DNA from: Tubulanus polymorphus
Lineage: Eukaryota > Nemertea > Palaeonemertea > Tubulaniformes > Tubulanidae
DNA: 60,000 nt
Direction of reading: 5' to 3'
NCBI RefSeq assembly: GCF_964204645.1
Contig: NC_134036.1
Span: 6,585,600-6,645,599, forward strand
Part shown: piece by piece, positions 10,426 to 22,515 of the stretch
How the letters are laid out: the number at the start of each line of letters is the position of its first letter
Position numbering within the stretch: position 1 is the stretch's first letter
Made by a program: the position numbers and the translations under genes
The notes under the pieces: generated by a model
Database searches by the model: none
What the model saw: the letters and a program-made list of their open reading frames with translations, nothing else
Told to the model about the DNA's origin: nothing

Positions 10426-11703
10426 TGATCCGCAGCAAGATTCCGTAGTAACTAAAAAATGTTTGTAATGTTGGTTTTTGTTTGCGTTGGTGGTTTCTTT
10501 ATGGGTATCAGACAACAAACGATGTAGTATAAAATTGTGCAAGTTGTTGTTTGATGCTTTGATCTATCAGCGCTGACAATAAATCAGCCAGGTGCAAAAA
10601 TAATTCTTTCTCGGTTCTTGTGCTGCGATATCTGGCAAACATTCAGAATTATTTTTAAACTTAAGAATAGACGGAACTGTAATTGGTTGGGTCGGAACAA
10701 TGAGGTGCTTTGATAATGTGGTTTGTGCAGGGATCTCGCTGTTACTTCTTGATACTCCCGACTACTTTCTATAAAAGGAAGAACCGGAAGTATAGGAAGA
10801 CATTGTTGTTTTGCTTTATCCTGTATTATAATAGAATTAGTTAAATTATAAATGAAAATTGGTATAATAAGTATAGAATGATTTTAGATTTGATAATTAA
10901 TTACATTGTATTTCTGAATCAAAAGTTTACTATTGTTGATTGGAAAAAGAAACGATGAGTTGTTCCATAATCTAGGTGGAAACTAAGTTTTGAAAATATA
11001 TCTAAATTAAGTATCCTGGATGTTAATTAAGGACAAGACCTTTATAATCGCTTAAGTTTTATGGAAGTTTAATTGTGGCAAATATCAATACTAGCTCTCT
11101 AAGGTTTCTGTTGGTGTACATGTCTGTTGGTAACTCGTAGAGAATAGCTGCTCTCTCAACAATGATAAGCAAGGAGTGAGTAAATCAAAGCGCGTCATGA
11201 CAGGAGGGTTGAAAAGAAAAGTTACTTTGGCAAATCAGTTTCTCAAATAATTTTAGATTAGCGAATCATTAAGGCTAATTCTACATGTCCAAAACCGTCA
11301 TGACAGCTAGGTTGCTGCTCCTTGCCAAAAGTCGAACGGGAGAGTCGGCATTCTAGGAATGCCGATCTTTTCTATAAAAGAGGCCCGCAGTCTTGAGAAA
11401 ACAGACCTACCAGGGACGCTCGTTAAGATACTTGAGATTTGGGTTGAAATACCAGAATTAAGACGGGTTGCCAACAGTAGTGTACAATAGGAATTTAGAG
11501 TTAGGAATTGGACTGTGTGCTATCTGGAGATATTACTATTATCAAGGTAAATAAAATCTATTTTATTATTATTATATTCAATCAGAATTTCGGCATTTTA
11601 GTTTGATTATTTGGGTTTGTGCACGGACACGTTCTCTCGCCAGGGACCGATCTTTACGTTTTTATATTCAACGATTAAGGAGAGGATTGTGACCGGTCTA
11701 TCA
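10426..11703 (+). mobile_element. Solo LTR, 1278 bp, with 4-bp target duplication
   Basis: Comparison with the uninterrupted block at 620-660 shows an insertion in GCCTGCTAACCG. The insert begins TGATCC and ends CTATCA (TG...CA), flanked by CTGC at 10422-10425 and 11704-11707. A TATA box (CTATAAAAG) lies near 11370 and a polyadenylation-like AATAAAATC near 11548, as in U3-R-U5 organisation. No internal gag-pol sequence is present, so it is a recombination-derived solo LTR, probably Gypsy-like given the short TSD. The insertion postdates the block duplication. Confidence 0.7.
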
Positions 11704-11752
11704 CTGCTAACCGCAACTACTGCCTTGAACTCCGGCTTATTTTCCCGTTGTC

Positions 11753-12310
11753 TAAACAGTCTGCAAAGGGAGATGACTGAGGTACAGTACAATCAGTCTG
11801 TAAGGGAAGATGACTGATGATACAGTACAATCAGTCTGTAAGGGAAGATGACTGATGGTACAGTACAATCAGTCTGTAAGGGAAGATGACTGATGGTACA
11901 GTACAATCAGTCTGTAAGGGAAGATGACTGAGGGTACAGTACAATCAGTCTGCAAGGAGAGATGACTGAGGCTACAGTACAATCAGTCTGTAAGGGAAGA
12001 TGACTGATGGTACAGTACAATCAGTCTGTAAGGGAAGATGACTGATGGTACAGTACAATCAGTCTGTAAGGGAAGATGACTGATGGTACAGTACAATCAG
12101 TCTGTAAGGGAAGATGACTGAGGGTACAGTACAATCAGTCTGTAAGGGAAGATGACTGATGGTACAGTACAATCAGTCTGTGAGGGAAGATGACTGATGT
12201 ACAGTACAATCAGTCTGTAAGGGAAGATGACTGAGGGTACAGTCCAATAAGTCTGTAAGGGAAGATGACTGAGGGTACAGTACACTCAGTCTGTAAGGGT
12301 GATGACTGAG
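11753..12310. repeat. 38-bp minisatellite array 4
   Basis: Same 38-bp unit, dominated by the TCTGTAAGGGAAGATGACTG variant as in array 1, its counterpart in the duplicated block. Confidence 0.95.
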
Positions 12311-12518
12311 GTGAACTCAACCGTAGAGCAATAAAGCATAATGTCATCTTCATCAGCAATATCTCTGCTAAAAATATACCTATTTATATATAATAAATAC
12401 GATTCCAATCTTTAGTTAGTAAAACACACAAGTTCACATCTAAAGGATTCAGTATACACACAATTTTACATCTGAAGGATTCAGTATAACACACAATTTT
12501 ACATCTGAAGGATTTATC

Positions 12519-12736
12519 ATGAATTCCGTAGAATTTTTCGGTAAGCAACAATATATATATATATATTTTTTTTTAAGTTCTATCTCTATACTTTTAACTT
12601 CTAAACTCTTTATTAATTACAATATGTATCTTGAATCAATTTTGTCTCTAATTCAGCGTATTTGGTATTAAACATGCTCTATGGCTTCATCGCCGCCCAG
12701 CCCAGTACAATCAGTCTGCAAAGGCAAGATGACTGA
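12519..12736 (+). pseudogene. Micro-exon family copy 4, truncated by minisatellite
   Basis: Block-duplicate of copy 1. Exon 1 is 12519-12540 (MNSVEFF). The intron carries a short TA run. Exon 2 starts at 12657. The minisatellite begins at 12704, exactly after the CAGCCC codons, which removes the splice donor. The frame ends at TGA 12734-12736. The junction base is identical in copy 1, so the event predates the block duplication. Confidence 0.5.
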
Positions 12737-13957
12737 GGGTACAGTACAATCAGTCTGTAAGGAGAGATGACTGAGGGTACAGTACAATCAGTCTGCAATG
12801 GGAGATGACTGAGGGTACAGTACAATCAGTTTGTAAGGGGAGATGACTGAGGGTACAATACAATCAGTCTGCAAGGGGAGATGACTGAGGGTACAGTACA
12901 GTCTGCAAGGGGAGATGACTGATGGTACAGTACAGTCTGCAATGGGAGATGACTGAGGGTACAGTACAATCAGTTTGTAAGGGGCGATGACTGAGGGTAC
13001 AGTACAACCAGTCTGCAAGGGGAGATGACTGAGGGTACAGTACAATCAGTTTGTAAGGGGAGATGACTGAGGGTACAGTACAATCAGTCTGCAAGGGGAG
13101 ATGACTGAGGGTACAGTACAGTCTGCAAGGAGAGATGACTGAGGGTATTGTACAACCAGTCTGCAAGGGGAGATGACTAAGGGTACAGTACAATCAGTAT
13201 GCAAGGAGAGATAACTGAGGGTACGGTACAATCAGTCTGCAAGGTGAGATGACTGAGGGTACAGTACAATCAGTTTGTAAGAGGAGATGACTGAGGGTAC
13301 AGTGCGATCAGTCTGCAAGGAGAGGTGATTTAGGGTACAGTACAACCAGTCTGTAAGATGAGAGGACTGAGGGTACAGTACAATCAGTCTGCAAGGAGAG
13401 AGGACTGAGGGTACAGTACAGTCAGTATGCAAGGAGAGATGACTGAGGGTACAGTACAATCAGTTTGTAAGAGGAGATGACTGAGGGTACAGTACGATCA
13501 GTCTGCAAGGGGAAATGACTGAGGGTACAGCACAATCAGTAAGCAAGGAGAGATGACTGAGGGTACAGTACAATCAGTATGCAAGGAGAGATGACTGAGG
13601 GTACAGTACAATCAGTTTGTAAGAGGAGATGACTGAGGGTACAGTACGATCAGTCTGCAAGGGGAGATGACTGAGGGTACAGTACGATCAGTCTGCAAGG
13701 GGAGATGACTGAGGGTACAGCACAATCAGTAAGCAAGGAGAGATGACTGAGGGTACAGTACAATCAGTATGCAAGGAGAGATGACTGAGGGTACAGTACA
13801 ATCAGTTTGTAAGAGGAGATGACTGAGGGTACAGTACGATCAGTCTGCAAGGGGAGATGACTGAGGGTACAGCACAATCAGTAAGCAAGGAGAGATGACT
13901 GAGGGTACAGTACGATCAGTCTGCAAGGAGAGGTGATTGAGGGTACAGTACAATCGA
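12704..13957. repeat. 38-bp minisatellite array 5
   Basis: About 1.25 kb of the 38-bp unit, the counterpart of array 2. A higher-order pattern of three to four units (TAAGCAAGGAGAG, TATGCAAGGAGAG, TTTGTAAGAGGAG, CTGCAAGGGGAG) is repeated several times near 13500-13900. Confidence 0.95.
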
Positions 13958-14057
13958 TTGGGAGGTGATATTCAGGACCTTGTTTGGAGAGTTTTGTTAC
14001 CAACAGGAGTGTAGGTTAGGGATCGTTTAAAGAGTTAGGATCTGGATTTTATATTCT

Positions 14058-14119
<62 letters not shown>

Positions 14120-15264
14120 CTTATTTGGTAATCTTTTGGGTAGTTTCAGAAATTTTGGGGAAAATCTTAGTTATTGATTATTGATGTTTAGGCATTATCT
14201 GGTGATCATTTGGTCTATTGGCAATGGACTGTTGTTAGCTAAATTTGATATGTTATATTTTATATTTTCAATGGGACTATTTTCCTTGGAACTATTTCGG
14301 GGCAGATCTGAGCTGGGTTTTAGAAGAGAAGGAAGCCAACAAGGTTTATTCCTAAAACACTATTTTTTCCGACTAGGAATAATAGGACTTATTATCAATT
14401 TTAACCCAGTATTAAGTATTTATCCTCCACGGATTTATGCTAAGTTGGAGGAATGGAATAATTAGTGCTGTCGGAGTACAGATAATTTAGTGATTTATAT
14501 TTTTTCTCCACTCCTGGAACCAAGAGATTTGTCAGAACTTGTATTATGCTGGATCACAGTTGAAGTAAAACTTTTGGTGTATACTGTACTTTCTTTCAAA
14601 TAGAAAAGTTCTCTATTTGTATATCATCAGTGGAAAGAACATAGTTTCCATTTCTTTTTAATGAATCGAATTTACGATAACTGGTGGTATTCGATTGCTA
14701 CTCGTCATAGAATATCTACAACAGAATATCTACAACATTCGATGGATGGACCATTGATTTTTCAAACACGTTGACGACAGTAGTCGCGGTGTTATTGCGT
14801 GTGACCAATAGAAATCTGGACGTTTCTAATATTTTCTCCGTTTCGCGGGAACTTTTTTCCTAATTTTGCGTAAGACGTTGGTGATTTCTACGAGACTACA
14901 TTTCTACATTTCCACACAGTTTTTCGACTACGGGACTGAATAAATTAATGATTATTTGTAATACACAAAACCAGATACGCAGAATAGATAAGTATTGTTA
15001 TCATTTTTTTGGTTTCATTGAATCTTGGTTAGGTTATGGTTGGGTAGTGTTTTTTTTTAAATTTTGGTTTGTCAGTCTAAAGCAAAATTTGAATGATATC
15101 TGCTATAGATTATTATAGTTATACGAGAATTTCTTTTATTTCTAAATTGTATAATCATTTCATTGTTTGATTTTGATTTAGTTGGTTTGACGTAGTTAAC
15201 GAGGATTCAAATTTCTTTTGTTCCCAAGGCGCACGTTGGCCAATAACATTCCGGCACGTTGGCC
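13958..15264. repeat. Segmental-duplication block, second copy
   Basis: Counterpart of 3389-4412, with an additional segment holding a (TA)n tract at 14061-14115. A 94-codon open frame at 14181-14465 has no recognisable domain, and most of it is missing from the other copy. It ends at 15264, where homology to the first block stops and non-homologous sequence (AATAACATGTGGTCAC) follows. Confidence 0.6.
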
Positions 15265-16397
15265 AATAACATGTGGTCACTGTGGGGCAACGATTTATAA
15301 AACGCACGCGCTTGCTCCAGTTCCCAAGTCTAATTGGGAAATACCGGCTCAGTTAAGGGAGTGTCGGTGGGATTCGAACCCACCAAGTACCAAGTGATAG
15401 TTAATCAAATAATGATATAAATATTAATAACGTCCGGGAAACAAAAACAAACAAATAAAAATAATGATTTAATGGGAACAGTTGGGTTTAACGAAGAAGA
15501 CAAGAAATGTAAATATCTTAGTCTAAGGGAATAGTTCAGAAAACATGATTCAGAAACTTGGTATGTAGTGTTGGTGGTTGGGAATATATTTCTAGTCGGA
15601 GAGTGGTTGATGGAGGCTGCAGATTATGTAGAAACCATACTAAATTTGGTAGAGAGAGATCACGTGGTTGAAACTTGGTAGAGGGAGAGAGTAGTTGGGG
15701 AAACAAGTAGAGAGGGAGAGAGTTCGAATTTTGGCAGCCACCAGTACAGTTGTCAGTAGATCCTACGAGATTGCCTGGTCGTTAGTTTAATTTTTGGAGA
15801 AGTCATCTTAAGAGGCAATCGATCACAAGGATACTACCACCCAACGACAAATGAAATGTCGTTCATCGATAATTCCATAGCTTCCAGGCGTCTGTTATAC
15901 GAAATAACTTGGTAGGGGGGAGGAAACGACGCGACACCCGCAATTCCAGACGGTTGTGTGAATAGATTCGATGAAGAGATGGCCTCAAGACGCGTGCAAA
16001 GTAACGATTTGAAAATATCAAAATAAAATCTATGTTATAATTCTGCCGGGACCTGTAGATGGTGCATGTTTGATTGCAAATTGCGGGAAATTGAGTACGT
16101 TTGTCGTTGCCTAATGTTTTGTGAGACATCGAGGAGTGATGTGCGTTGCAATCCCACTGATCGCAACCATGATTATCCTACCCGAATACCCTCCAGTCAA
16201 GAAAGTGCAGGGTAAAGAATAAAACTCTACTCAGCAAATACAACATTAAAAGTAGAAAACGGTCAAAACGCTCGTAGCGATCTGTGCAACCTTAACGATA
16301 AACTGGAAGAATAAAAGTATTCTGGGAAATAGTACTAAATCATAATTTTGACACCAGTGATATGTAGTGGGGTGAGTGGCTAGTAAAAGCTTGTAAT
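15265..16397. other. Non-coding stretch
   Basis: No gene is seen. A T-arm-like GTGGGTTCGAATCCCAC lies on the minus strand near 15368-15384 without a matching D-arm or acceptor stem, so it is a tRNA-derived scrap at most. Confidence 0.4.
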
Positions 16398-16630
16398 CCC
16401 TTCGTTTCACCTCATCTCATTTCATCCCTCTGTGCGTTTCATACAACCGCCGGCCAGTGGTTGCCGTTAAAAAATAAACCACCACTGAGCGGTGGTTTCT
16501 CGCATCCCAGCGGCTCTTTTTAAGAGCCAAAACCCTTGCATCCACGCTCAATCTCATTCACACACTTATGCCAAGCAGTACGTCGTTGCGACTTAAACTG
16601 GATCTAAGATCCCAGGCTAGTTATCATTGG
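16398..16630. repeat. Dispersed hairpin repeat, copy A
   Basis: It starts with CCCTTCGTTTCACCTCATCT and ends near CCAGGCTAGTTATCATTG. Inside are two strong hairpins, AAACCACC...GGTGGTTT and GGCTCTT TTT AAGAGCC. Related copies are at 17526-17745 and 21955-22260, sharing the TTTCATCCC leader and the AG(G/C)TAGTTA end. Confidence 0.55.
16512..16528 (+). other. Histone-like 3' stem-loop sequence
   Basis: GGCTCTTTTTAAGAGCC closely resembles the histone mRNA 3' stem-loop (GGCTCTTTTCAGAGCC), preceded by C and followed by AAAAC. The loop is one base longer than canonical, and no histone reading frame precedes it, so it may be chance or a processed relic inside a repeat. Confidence 0.25.
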
Positions 16631-17185
16631 AGGAGAACCCGGGCATGCGTAGGTCGTATCAAAAATGATCCTCGAGCGGACTCTCAACAATGAAAAGCCT
16701 GTAAACAGATACATGTAAATTATCAATACAAGTGATGAGACATATGTCATAAGTGAAACTTCATTAATATTATTCGAGGGATTGGGGCACGCCGTAGGTC
16801 CGTTGCAACCCTCTATTGGCTCGACCCGTGGCCGTTTTCCGTCTGTCTGGGGTTGGAGTACCCCTGAGTACATTGGAATTTCAAACACTAGGAGCCTCAG
16901 ACCTCTTCAGATGTGAGGGCAAGGGTAGACAAATTTGCCCCACTGCTAGATCAATGAGGGCACGTTCAGTTTCCACATGTGCTAGCGCCCTGTTCTTCAA
17001 CGAACATGAGAAAATAATAAGATTTTGTGACATAGATACCAGGTATCCGGCCTCTACGAAGGATCGATCGACCTAGGTTTTAACGGACGATACGTGGCCA
17101 GTGGGCGCGAGTCGTCTTGGTCGATGTCGTGCCCTGGTGCGCCGACCAAAGCCATTGCCGCATGTAATATGTGCATCATACAGCT

Positions 17186-17240
17186 ACCGTATGTATATAT
17201 ATATATACATATATATATATACATATATATATATACATAT
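17186..17240. repeat. (TA)n-rich microsatellite
   Basis: Blocks of TATATATA separated by TACATA. Confidence 0.85.
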
Positions 17241-17525
17241 AATCTGCAGCATTCTTTATAGTATCTTAAATTTTGGACAAAAAAAATCAAGATTCTTTTT
17301 TTTCGTGAAGAGGGGAACATGTGACAACGCGGTCATCGTCACATAATATTTAATGATACATATAAAAAAACTAGATATATCATCGTGGTGTGAATTCACT
17401 AAAAATCAAATATTTTAGATATTCTGTCAAAAACTATTAACTTCCCTATCATAAATTATGTTCAACAAAAATATAAAGCTCTTAAATATTACTAACTTCC
17501 TGGTCATAAATCAGCTCACATATTA

Positions 17526-17745
17526 TCCCTTCATTTCACTCTCATCTCATTTCATCCCTCAGTATATTCCCTAGATAAAAACAGATCGCCACTGAGCGGT
17601 AGTTTCTCACATTGCATCGGCTCACACCCTCATACGTGTATCTCATCCACGCAACGGAATAGGAATAAATACATAATAATATGATATTATGTCGTTTGTG
17701 ATTTGAACTAGTAGATCTCAGGCTAGTTATCATTATTTATTATCA
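17526..17745. repeat. Dispersed hairpin repeat, copy B
   Basis: It shares the CTCATCTCATTTCATCCCTC leader, the CACTGAGCGGT segment and the CTCAGGCTAGTTATCATTAT end with copy A. It lacks the histone-like stem-loop. Confidence 0.5.
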
Positions 17746-20700
17746 TTAGCATTATTAGCTGGAAGAAACGACTGTAGAATGTACTCCGTCGACGAAAATC
17801 GTGCCTACATGAATAAATCTATCTACCTCCTACGATAAACAATATATACGGACGTTTTTATTGTAACCAGTTGTCTTCAATGAATCATCCATACCGCCTA
17901 ATCGTTTAGACATTCCCGAACATATATTAAAGCCGTACATATAGAAAGTTAATGGTGAATAATAGTTCAGCAATACCCTTCTAACTACCGATAAACGCAC
18001 GTCAATTTTTCTGACAACTACGTTACGCTTATGCAAATATTCTCTCATATTGTCAAGTCCACCGTTACGCTGCTACGGCAATATCCTTGAATTTGGAATA
18101 AGCTTTTTTACCCGAAATTCTTATCATGATTTATAGAGCAGAATATGTACAAAATACACGAATAGCTCGACAAACTAGTGGAAATATAACCATTGTTAAG
18201 GCACAGCTAAGTAATTACATGTATCATGCACCTGTCACCGCACACCCCCCCCCCCCCCTGCTTTCGCAAAAATATACAAAAACTAAAGAACCGCCAACAT
18301 CCTAACGATAACGTAAGCATGGCCGGTTTGAACGAAAAAAAAGCGCTGGGCCACGCTCAGGATTTCCACGCATCGCGACAGCGATAAAAAAATTGTGCAA
18401 GCCATTTTCAGTCGAAAGTCCGAATGCATTTGCGGCCACGCAATACACGGCCCAGTCGATTGCACTCATGCAGGGATGCAAGCACCGCTTCACGGCACCG
18501 TTCAACCGAAGACGATAACAATTAACAGATAATCACATACTAATATAACGAAATATGAAATCCGGGAAGATTCCTAAAACCGATAATTTATTAATACAAC
18601 GTTTCGCCTCTAACCAAATATAATATAGTCGTCTCCAGGAATATTGTATTACAATCGTTGATGTAGCCAAATACTGAAAGGTGGCGATACTTTCGCGGAA
18701 GGAAAAATGATTCAAAAATTTCGAAAGTTAAGTATTACCAGCATTCCTGAAGATGATATTAGGTTATAGTCGAAGCATTGAATAGATATCAATTATCCGT
18801 TGTAAGGAAACCTCAAGGACTTTCATCTTTCAGCATCAGTGTCGGATTCGCTATTTATGCCCACAACACGTTGTATACAACGATTCAAAACCGATCCGTT
18901 AAAAAAAAGTAACACGACTGTGGAGTATAACAGATGCGGGCCAACAGCCGCCTGCGGGACCTGACGATCCGGCTGTAGAACACATGGCATGGGTTGAACG
19001 GATATTAAGAAGCTTCCCCTTGTTTTACGGTGATACAGATGGAAATCCCACTCAATATAATCAGCAGATCAATCAACATTATATGGCCAGCTGCTATACC
19101 AATGCCTAGCTGGTTAGGAAGATATATTTATACTTATATTTATAGCTGAACTCACTCGCTTGTTTAATCTCGCTTTCTCGCATCTCTAGTCCCGCATGTC
19201 GGGGACTATAGTGTGTATAATGAGCTATGTCTGTAACCGCAGTGTAACCTAGTTTTTATAATGATGTGTATGTGTAGGGTCGACCCTAGTTCCAGGACAA
19301 AAGGATTTCAAGAAGAAAGGATTTTACATTGAAAGGAGGGTAAAAGATTTTTATGATGAAGAGGCGACGGACGGTTGTTTGTTTATATTGCGTTTCCAGG
19401 TAGCGGTAACGACCTTGGCTCAATGAATTCTAAGTCTGCAGTGTATCGACCGTGTTGGTCGTTGGAAACTAATAAAGGCAGTAGCTAGTTAGATATCATA
19501 CTGAACACACCGTGTTGCTGCGTTATCCATCGTCCGGAACGACCTGGGCTATCTAGTGGACATACCACGTTCACACCGCAAATAAAGTGGACGTGTTTTA
19601 CCTTACTCTAACGTCGTTTCATTTTAACATACATCTGAGCTAGGAACCCGCGGAATCAACGGGGAGAGGCCATCCTTAGTAGACTACATTTCACAAAACC
19701 CGCCGAGCCCGCGTCTGGTCGCTGAATAAGAGAATCAATCAACTTGGATCTGACAGATATGCTAAAAATGTATATACGTTGGTTAGTGATACAGAGATCA
19801 ATTTACTGCGTAAAATTCATTCCATCTCCTATACTCATAATACATTTCATAATCCTTTACATTTCATATAAGCAAGCTCTTCGGAAAAAACAGCCGAGGA
19901 ATTTTCCCGATAACAATAGTTGTTTCCCTCGCTGGGGTTGCCTTATTTGCTTACGCGTTATATAGAACGCACGTATAAATCCACATCCTTCGCTCATTGC
20001 CACTATCATTCCTACCTTCGTTACCGCTGATAAACATATCTATAGCGACAGTTTTTTTTGGGACCGAATAAAGCTCCGTCATATGAAAAGAACTAACCGT
20101 TGATTTGCGTTGTTTTCATTTGCCGGAATATCTTAAACGCGGAATGGATTCTATTCCAGGGTTTTACGTCTACCGGGAAATGAAAACGACGTTATCAATG
20201 TGACAACAGTTGCTCGTTTCACTATTATTCTGGCAGGGTATCAAGGGGAGTTACAGGGGACTCGTTAAATGAGGTATAATTTTACAGAATGTTGATTTTT
20301 TTTTAGAGTACCTATGGGGTGGAGTGCTTTGGCAGATCTTTTGAATGACCGGCTTGCTATGTCATGTGTATAAATTTGACAAGTGGTAGTATATATATAA
20401 TGAATGTGTTTTTAAAGTTATATATCATTTAGTTGTAGCTGCTGCGTTATCGGATTAATCTTACAATATATAATCAGTGTAATATATAATAATACATATG
20501 ACAGGGGAGGCACGGGTGAGCCGAAATTTTCGGTGGGTGATAAGATTCTTGATATATACCTACCAAAATTATAGCTAATACAATTAAGTCAATTCGAGAC
20601 CTGCTATCCCAAGATTACCCAGGCTTTGTGTTAAGAAATGCTATAAATTTCAGAGATATAAAGAATAGTAACATAAGAAAACATAAGAAAAAATTTCCGG

Positions 20701-21954
20701 GTATTAATAAGTAAATTACCAGGTATTAATAATCAATTTGTATTAGAAATATAAAAGAATCTTAAGATAACGGACGTATATAACTTTGCGACTGATATGT
20801 AATACGGTTAGGGTGGAAATATCTAAATAATGAATTTTTGATTAAGTAACTCTGCGATATTCTCTTATAAGGAATTGTACCAGGCATAACCTGCAAATGC
20901 ATTTTTTTCTTATATCAGTTGCCCATTTTTTTATATTTATCATCAACTCCAGTATGTTAAACCATAATTTGGGTAAAAACTGGGAAGGAAAATTAGTTAG
21001 TAATTAGAGGAATGCATTTAAAAAAAATTAAAAAAAAAACCGATGTCTTACTATATTTCAGATATATTTTGTGCTTAAAATGTTTTAATTCTCCGGGTCA
21101 CTATCGAGAAAACTGTTATGCGTACGACGGACAGCTCGTGATCAAACTTGCCAGTGAACAGATTTCCAATTAAAAAGATGCGAAACTTGCGTTTCTCATC
21201 CGCCTTCATTTTCGTCGCTCGCTCGGATTCAGACTAAAATTAGTGGTACGGTTCCAGTATCAAGGTACCAATATATACTTCCGACTCATATTCCTGCCGA
21301 TTTGCCGATAATTTTCTAGCGTGGCTTACTGCAGACAACAAATAGCGAACACCTGGACTATCTGACCAGGTGTACTTACGTCAGATTAACGGAAGCAAGC
21401 GCTTATAATTAATCGACAGCTTCATTCATTATAAATATAAACAGTGCATTATGGTCGGAGTCGCGAATGCGGTGCCGTGCGTACCTAGATAATCATTTAC
21501 TTCGGTACCAGCTGCAGCAAACTGTGAGTGTTACCCAGCCGATCCACTCACTTTACCGGACACTAACTATCAACACGTAACCACTAAGCTGGCTCTTCCT
21601 TTTAAACCTCGCGTGTGATTCCGAAAAGAACTGCGTACAACGTCAATGAAATGAACAGTGAGACATTCGTTTTAATTATGAACTGACTGCGTCGTGAAAA
21701 CATCGGTTGCTGATATTTGGATAAGAGAACTAGTTTTTGTTCTTAAATGGTGATCCAGTGGATTGAGAATTACTATTTACTGTTTATTTATTGCCGACTA
21801 TCTACTATTTACTTTTCTGTCAAAAAAAAGAAACTATTACATGTATCTATGTATTAATGTAGAGGTTTAATTTTTTTTTACGATTCGGGGTCGAATCCTC
21901 GGAAGGTGGGGCAACTGATATATAGCCCATGTACTATATATATTATTTGTTACA
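17746..21954. other. Non-coding stretch
   Basis: No gene model was found on either strand. It holds a 14-base C run at 18245-18258, a small hairpin AGTCCC...GGGACT near 19190, and a TCTGAGCTAGGAACCC motif near 19634 that resembles the end of the hairpin repeat family. Confidence 0.4.
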
Positions 21955-22260
21955 ACATTTCATCCCATCATTCATCCTCATTTCATCTCCTCATACATAC
22001 ATTTCATGTAGAGAGTTGAACCGTCGGTCAGTTTACCATATCGGGTAAGGAAATCCGATCCCGACGGTGAGATTCTCAACTCCCATCATTTTAGAATATA
22101 GTAGTACCCCTCCCTCGATCAACGCCATTCGTACCTCCACACTCATCCGGATCAGTCGGTAATAAATGCACAATACATATATCTACATTCACGAGTGGTC
22201 ATTTCTATATTTTACGGACAATCATTTTACGGACAATACATATCTGAGCTAGTTACCCAT
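21955..22260. repeat. Dispersed hairpin repeat, copy C
   Basis: TTTCATCCCATCATTCATCC leader and CTGAGCTAGTTACCC end. The centre folds as nested stems: GAGTTGA/TCAACTC outside, ACCGTCGG/CCGACGGT inside and ATCGG/CCGAT at the tip. The stem sequence differs from copies A and B although the position is the same, which suggests that structure rather than sequence is shared. Confidence 0.5.
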
Positions 22261-22515
22261 ATATCAAGATAACAAATTGTTGAAATTGATTTGACTCTCT
22301 TATTGATACAGAGTTCAGCTATGATTATATAATCATCTGGGCATATTTAAACATAATTCCTCTTCAGTTTTAAATAGACCTCTAGAGTTTTTTACGCCTA
22401 TAGCTGACCATATTTAGTTACGCAGTACAGTATGAGTACTGAGTCATGTAGTTTACCTCTGCAGTTACTAACCATCAGGCTCCGGGGAGGGACCTAACAC
22501 TAAGTCTCTAACACC

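Noticed and set aside
14181-14465. 94-codon hydrophobic open frame
   Set aside because: Most of it is absent from the duplicate block, and the shared 33 codons are explained by recent duplication; no known domain.
15365-15390. tRNA gene suggested by GTGGGTTCGAATCCCAC
   Set aside because: Only a T-arm is present; D-arm, anticodon arm and acceptor stem are not found upstream on the minus strand.
15863-16129. 88-codon minus-strand open frame
   Set aside because: No domain, no splice or promoter support, and composition like the surrounding non-coding DNA.
21885-21905. B-box-like GGGGTCGAATCCTC
   Set aside because: No tRNA fold around it.
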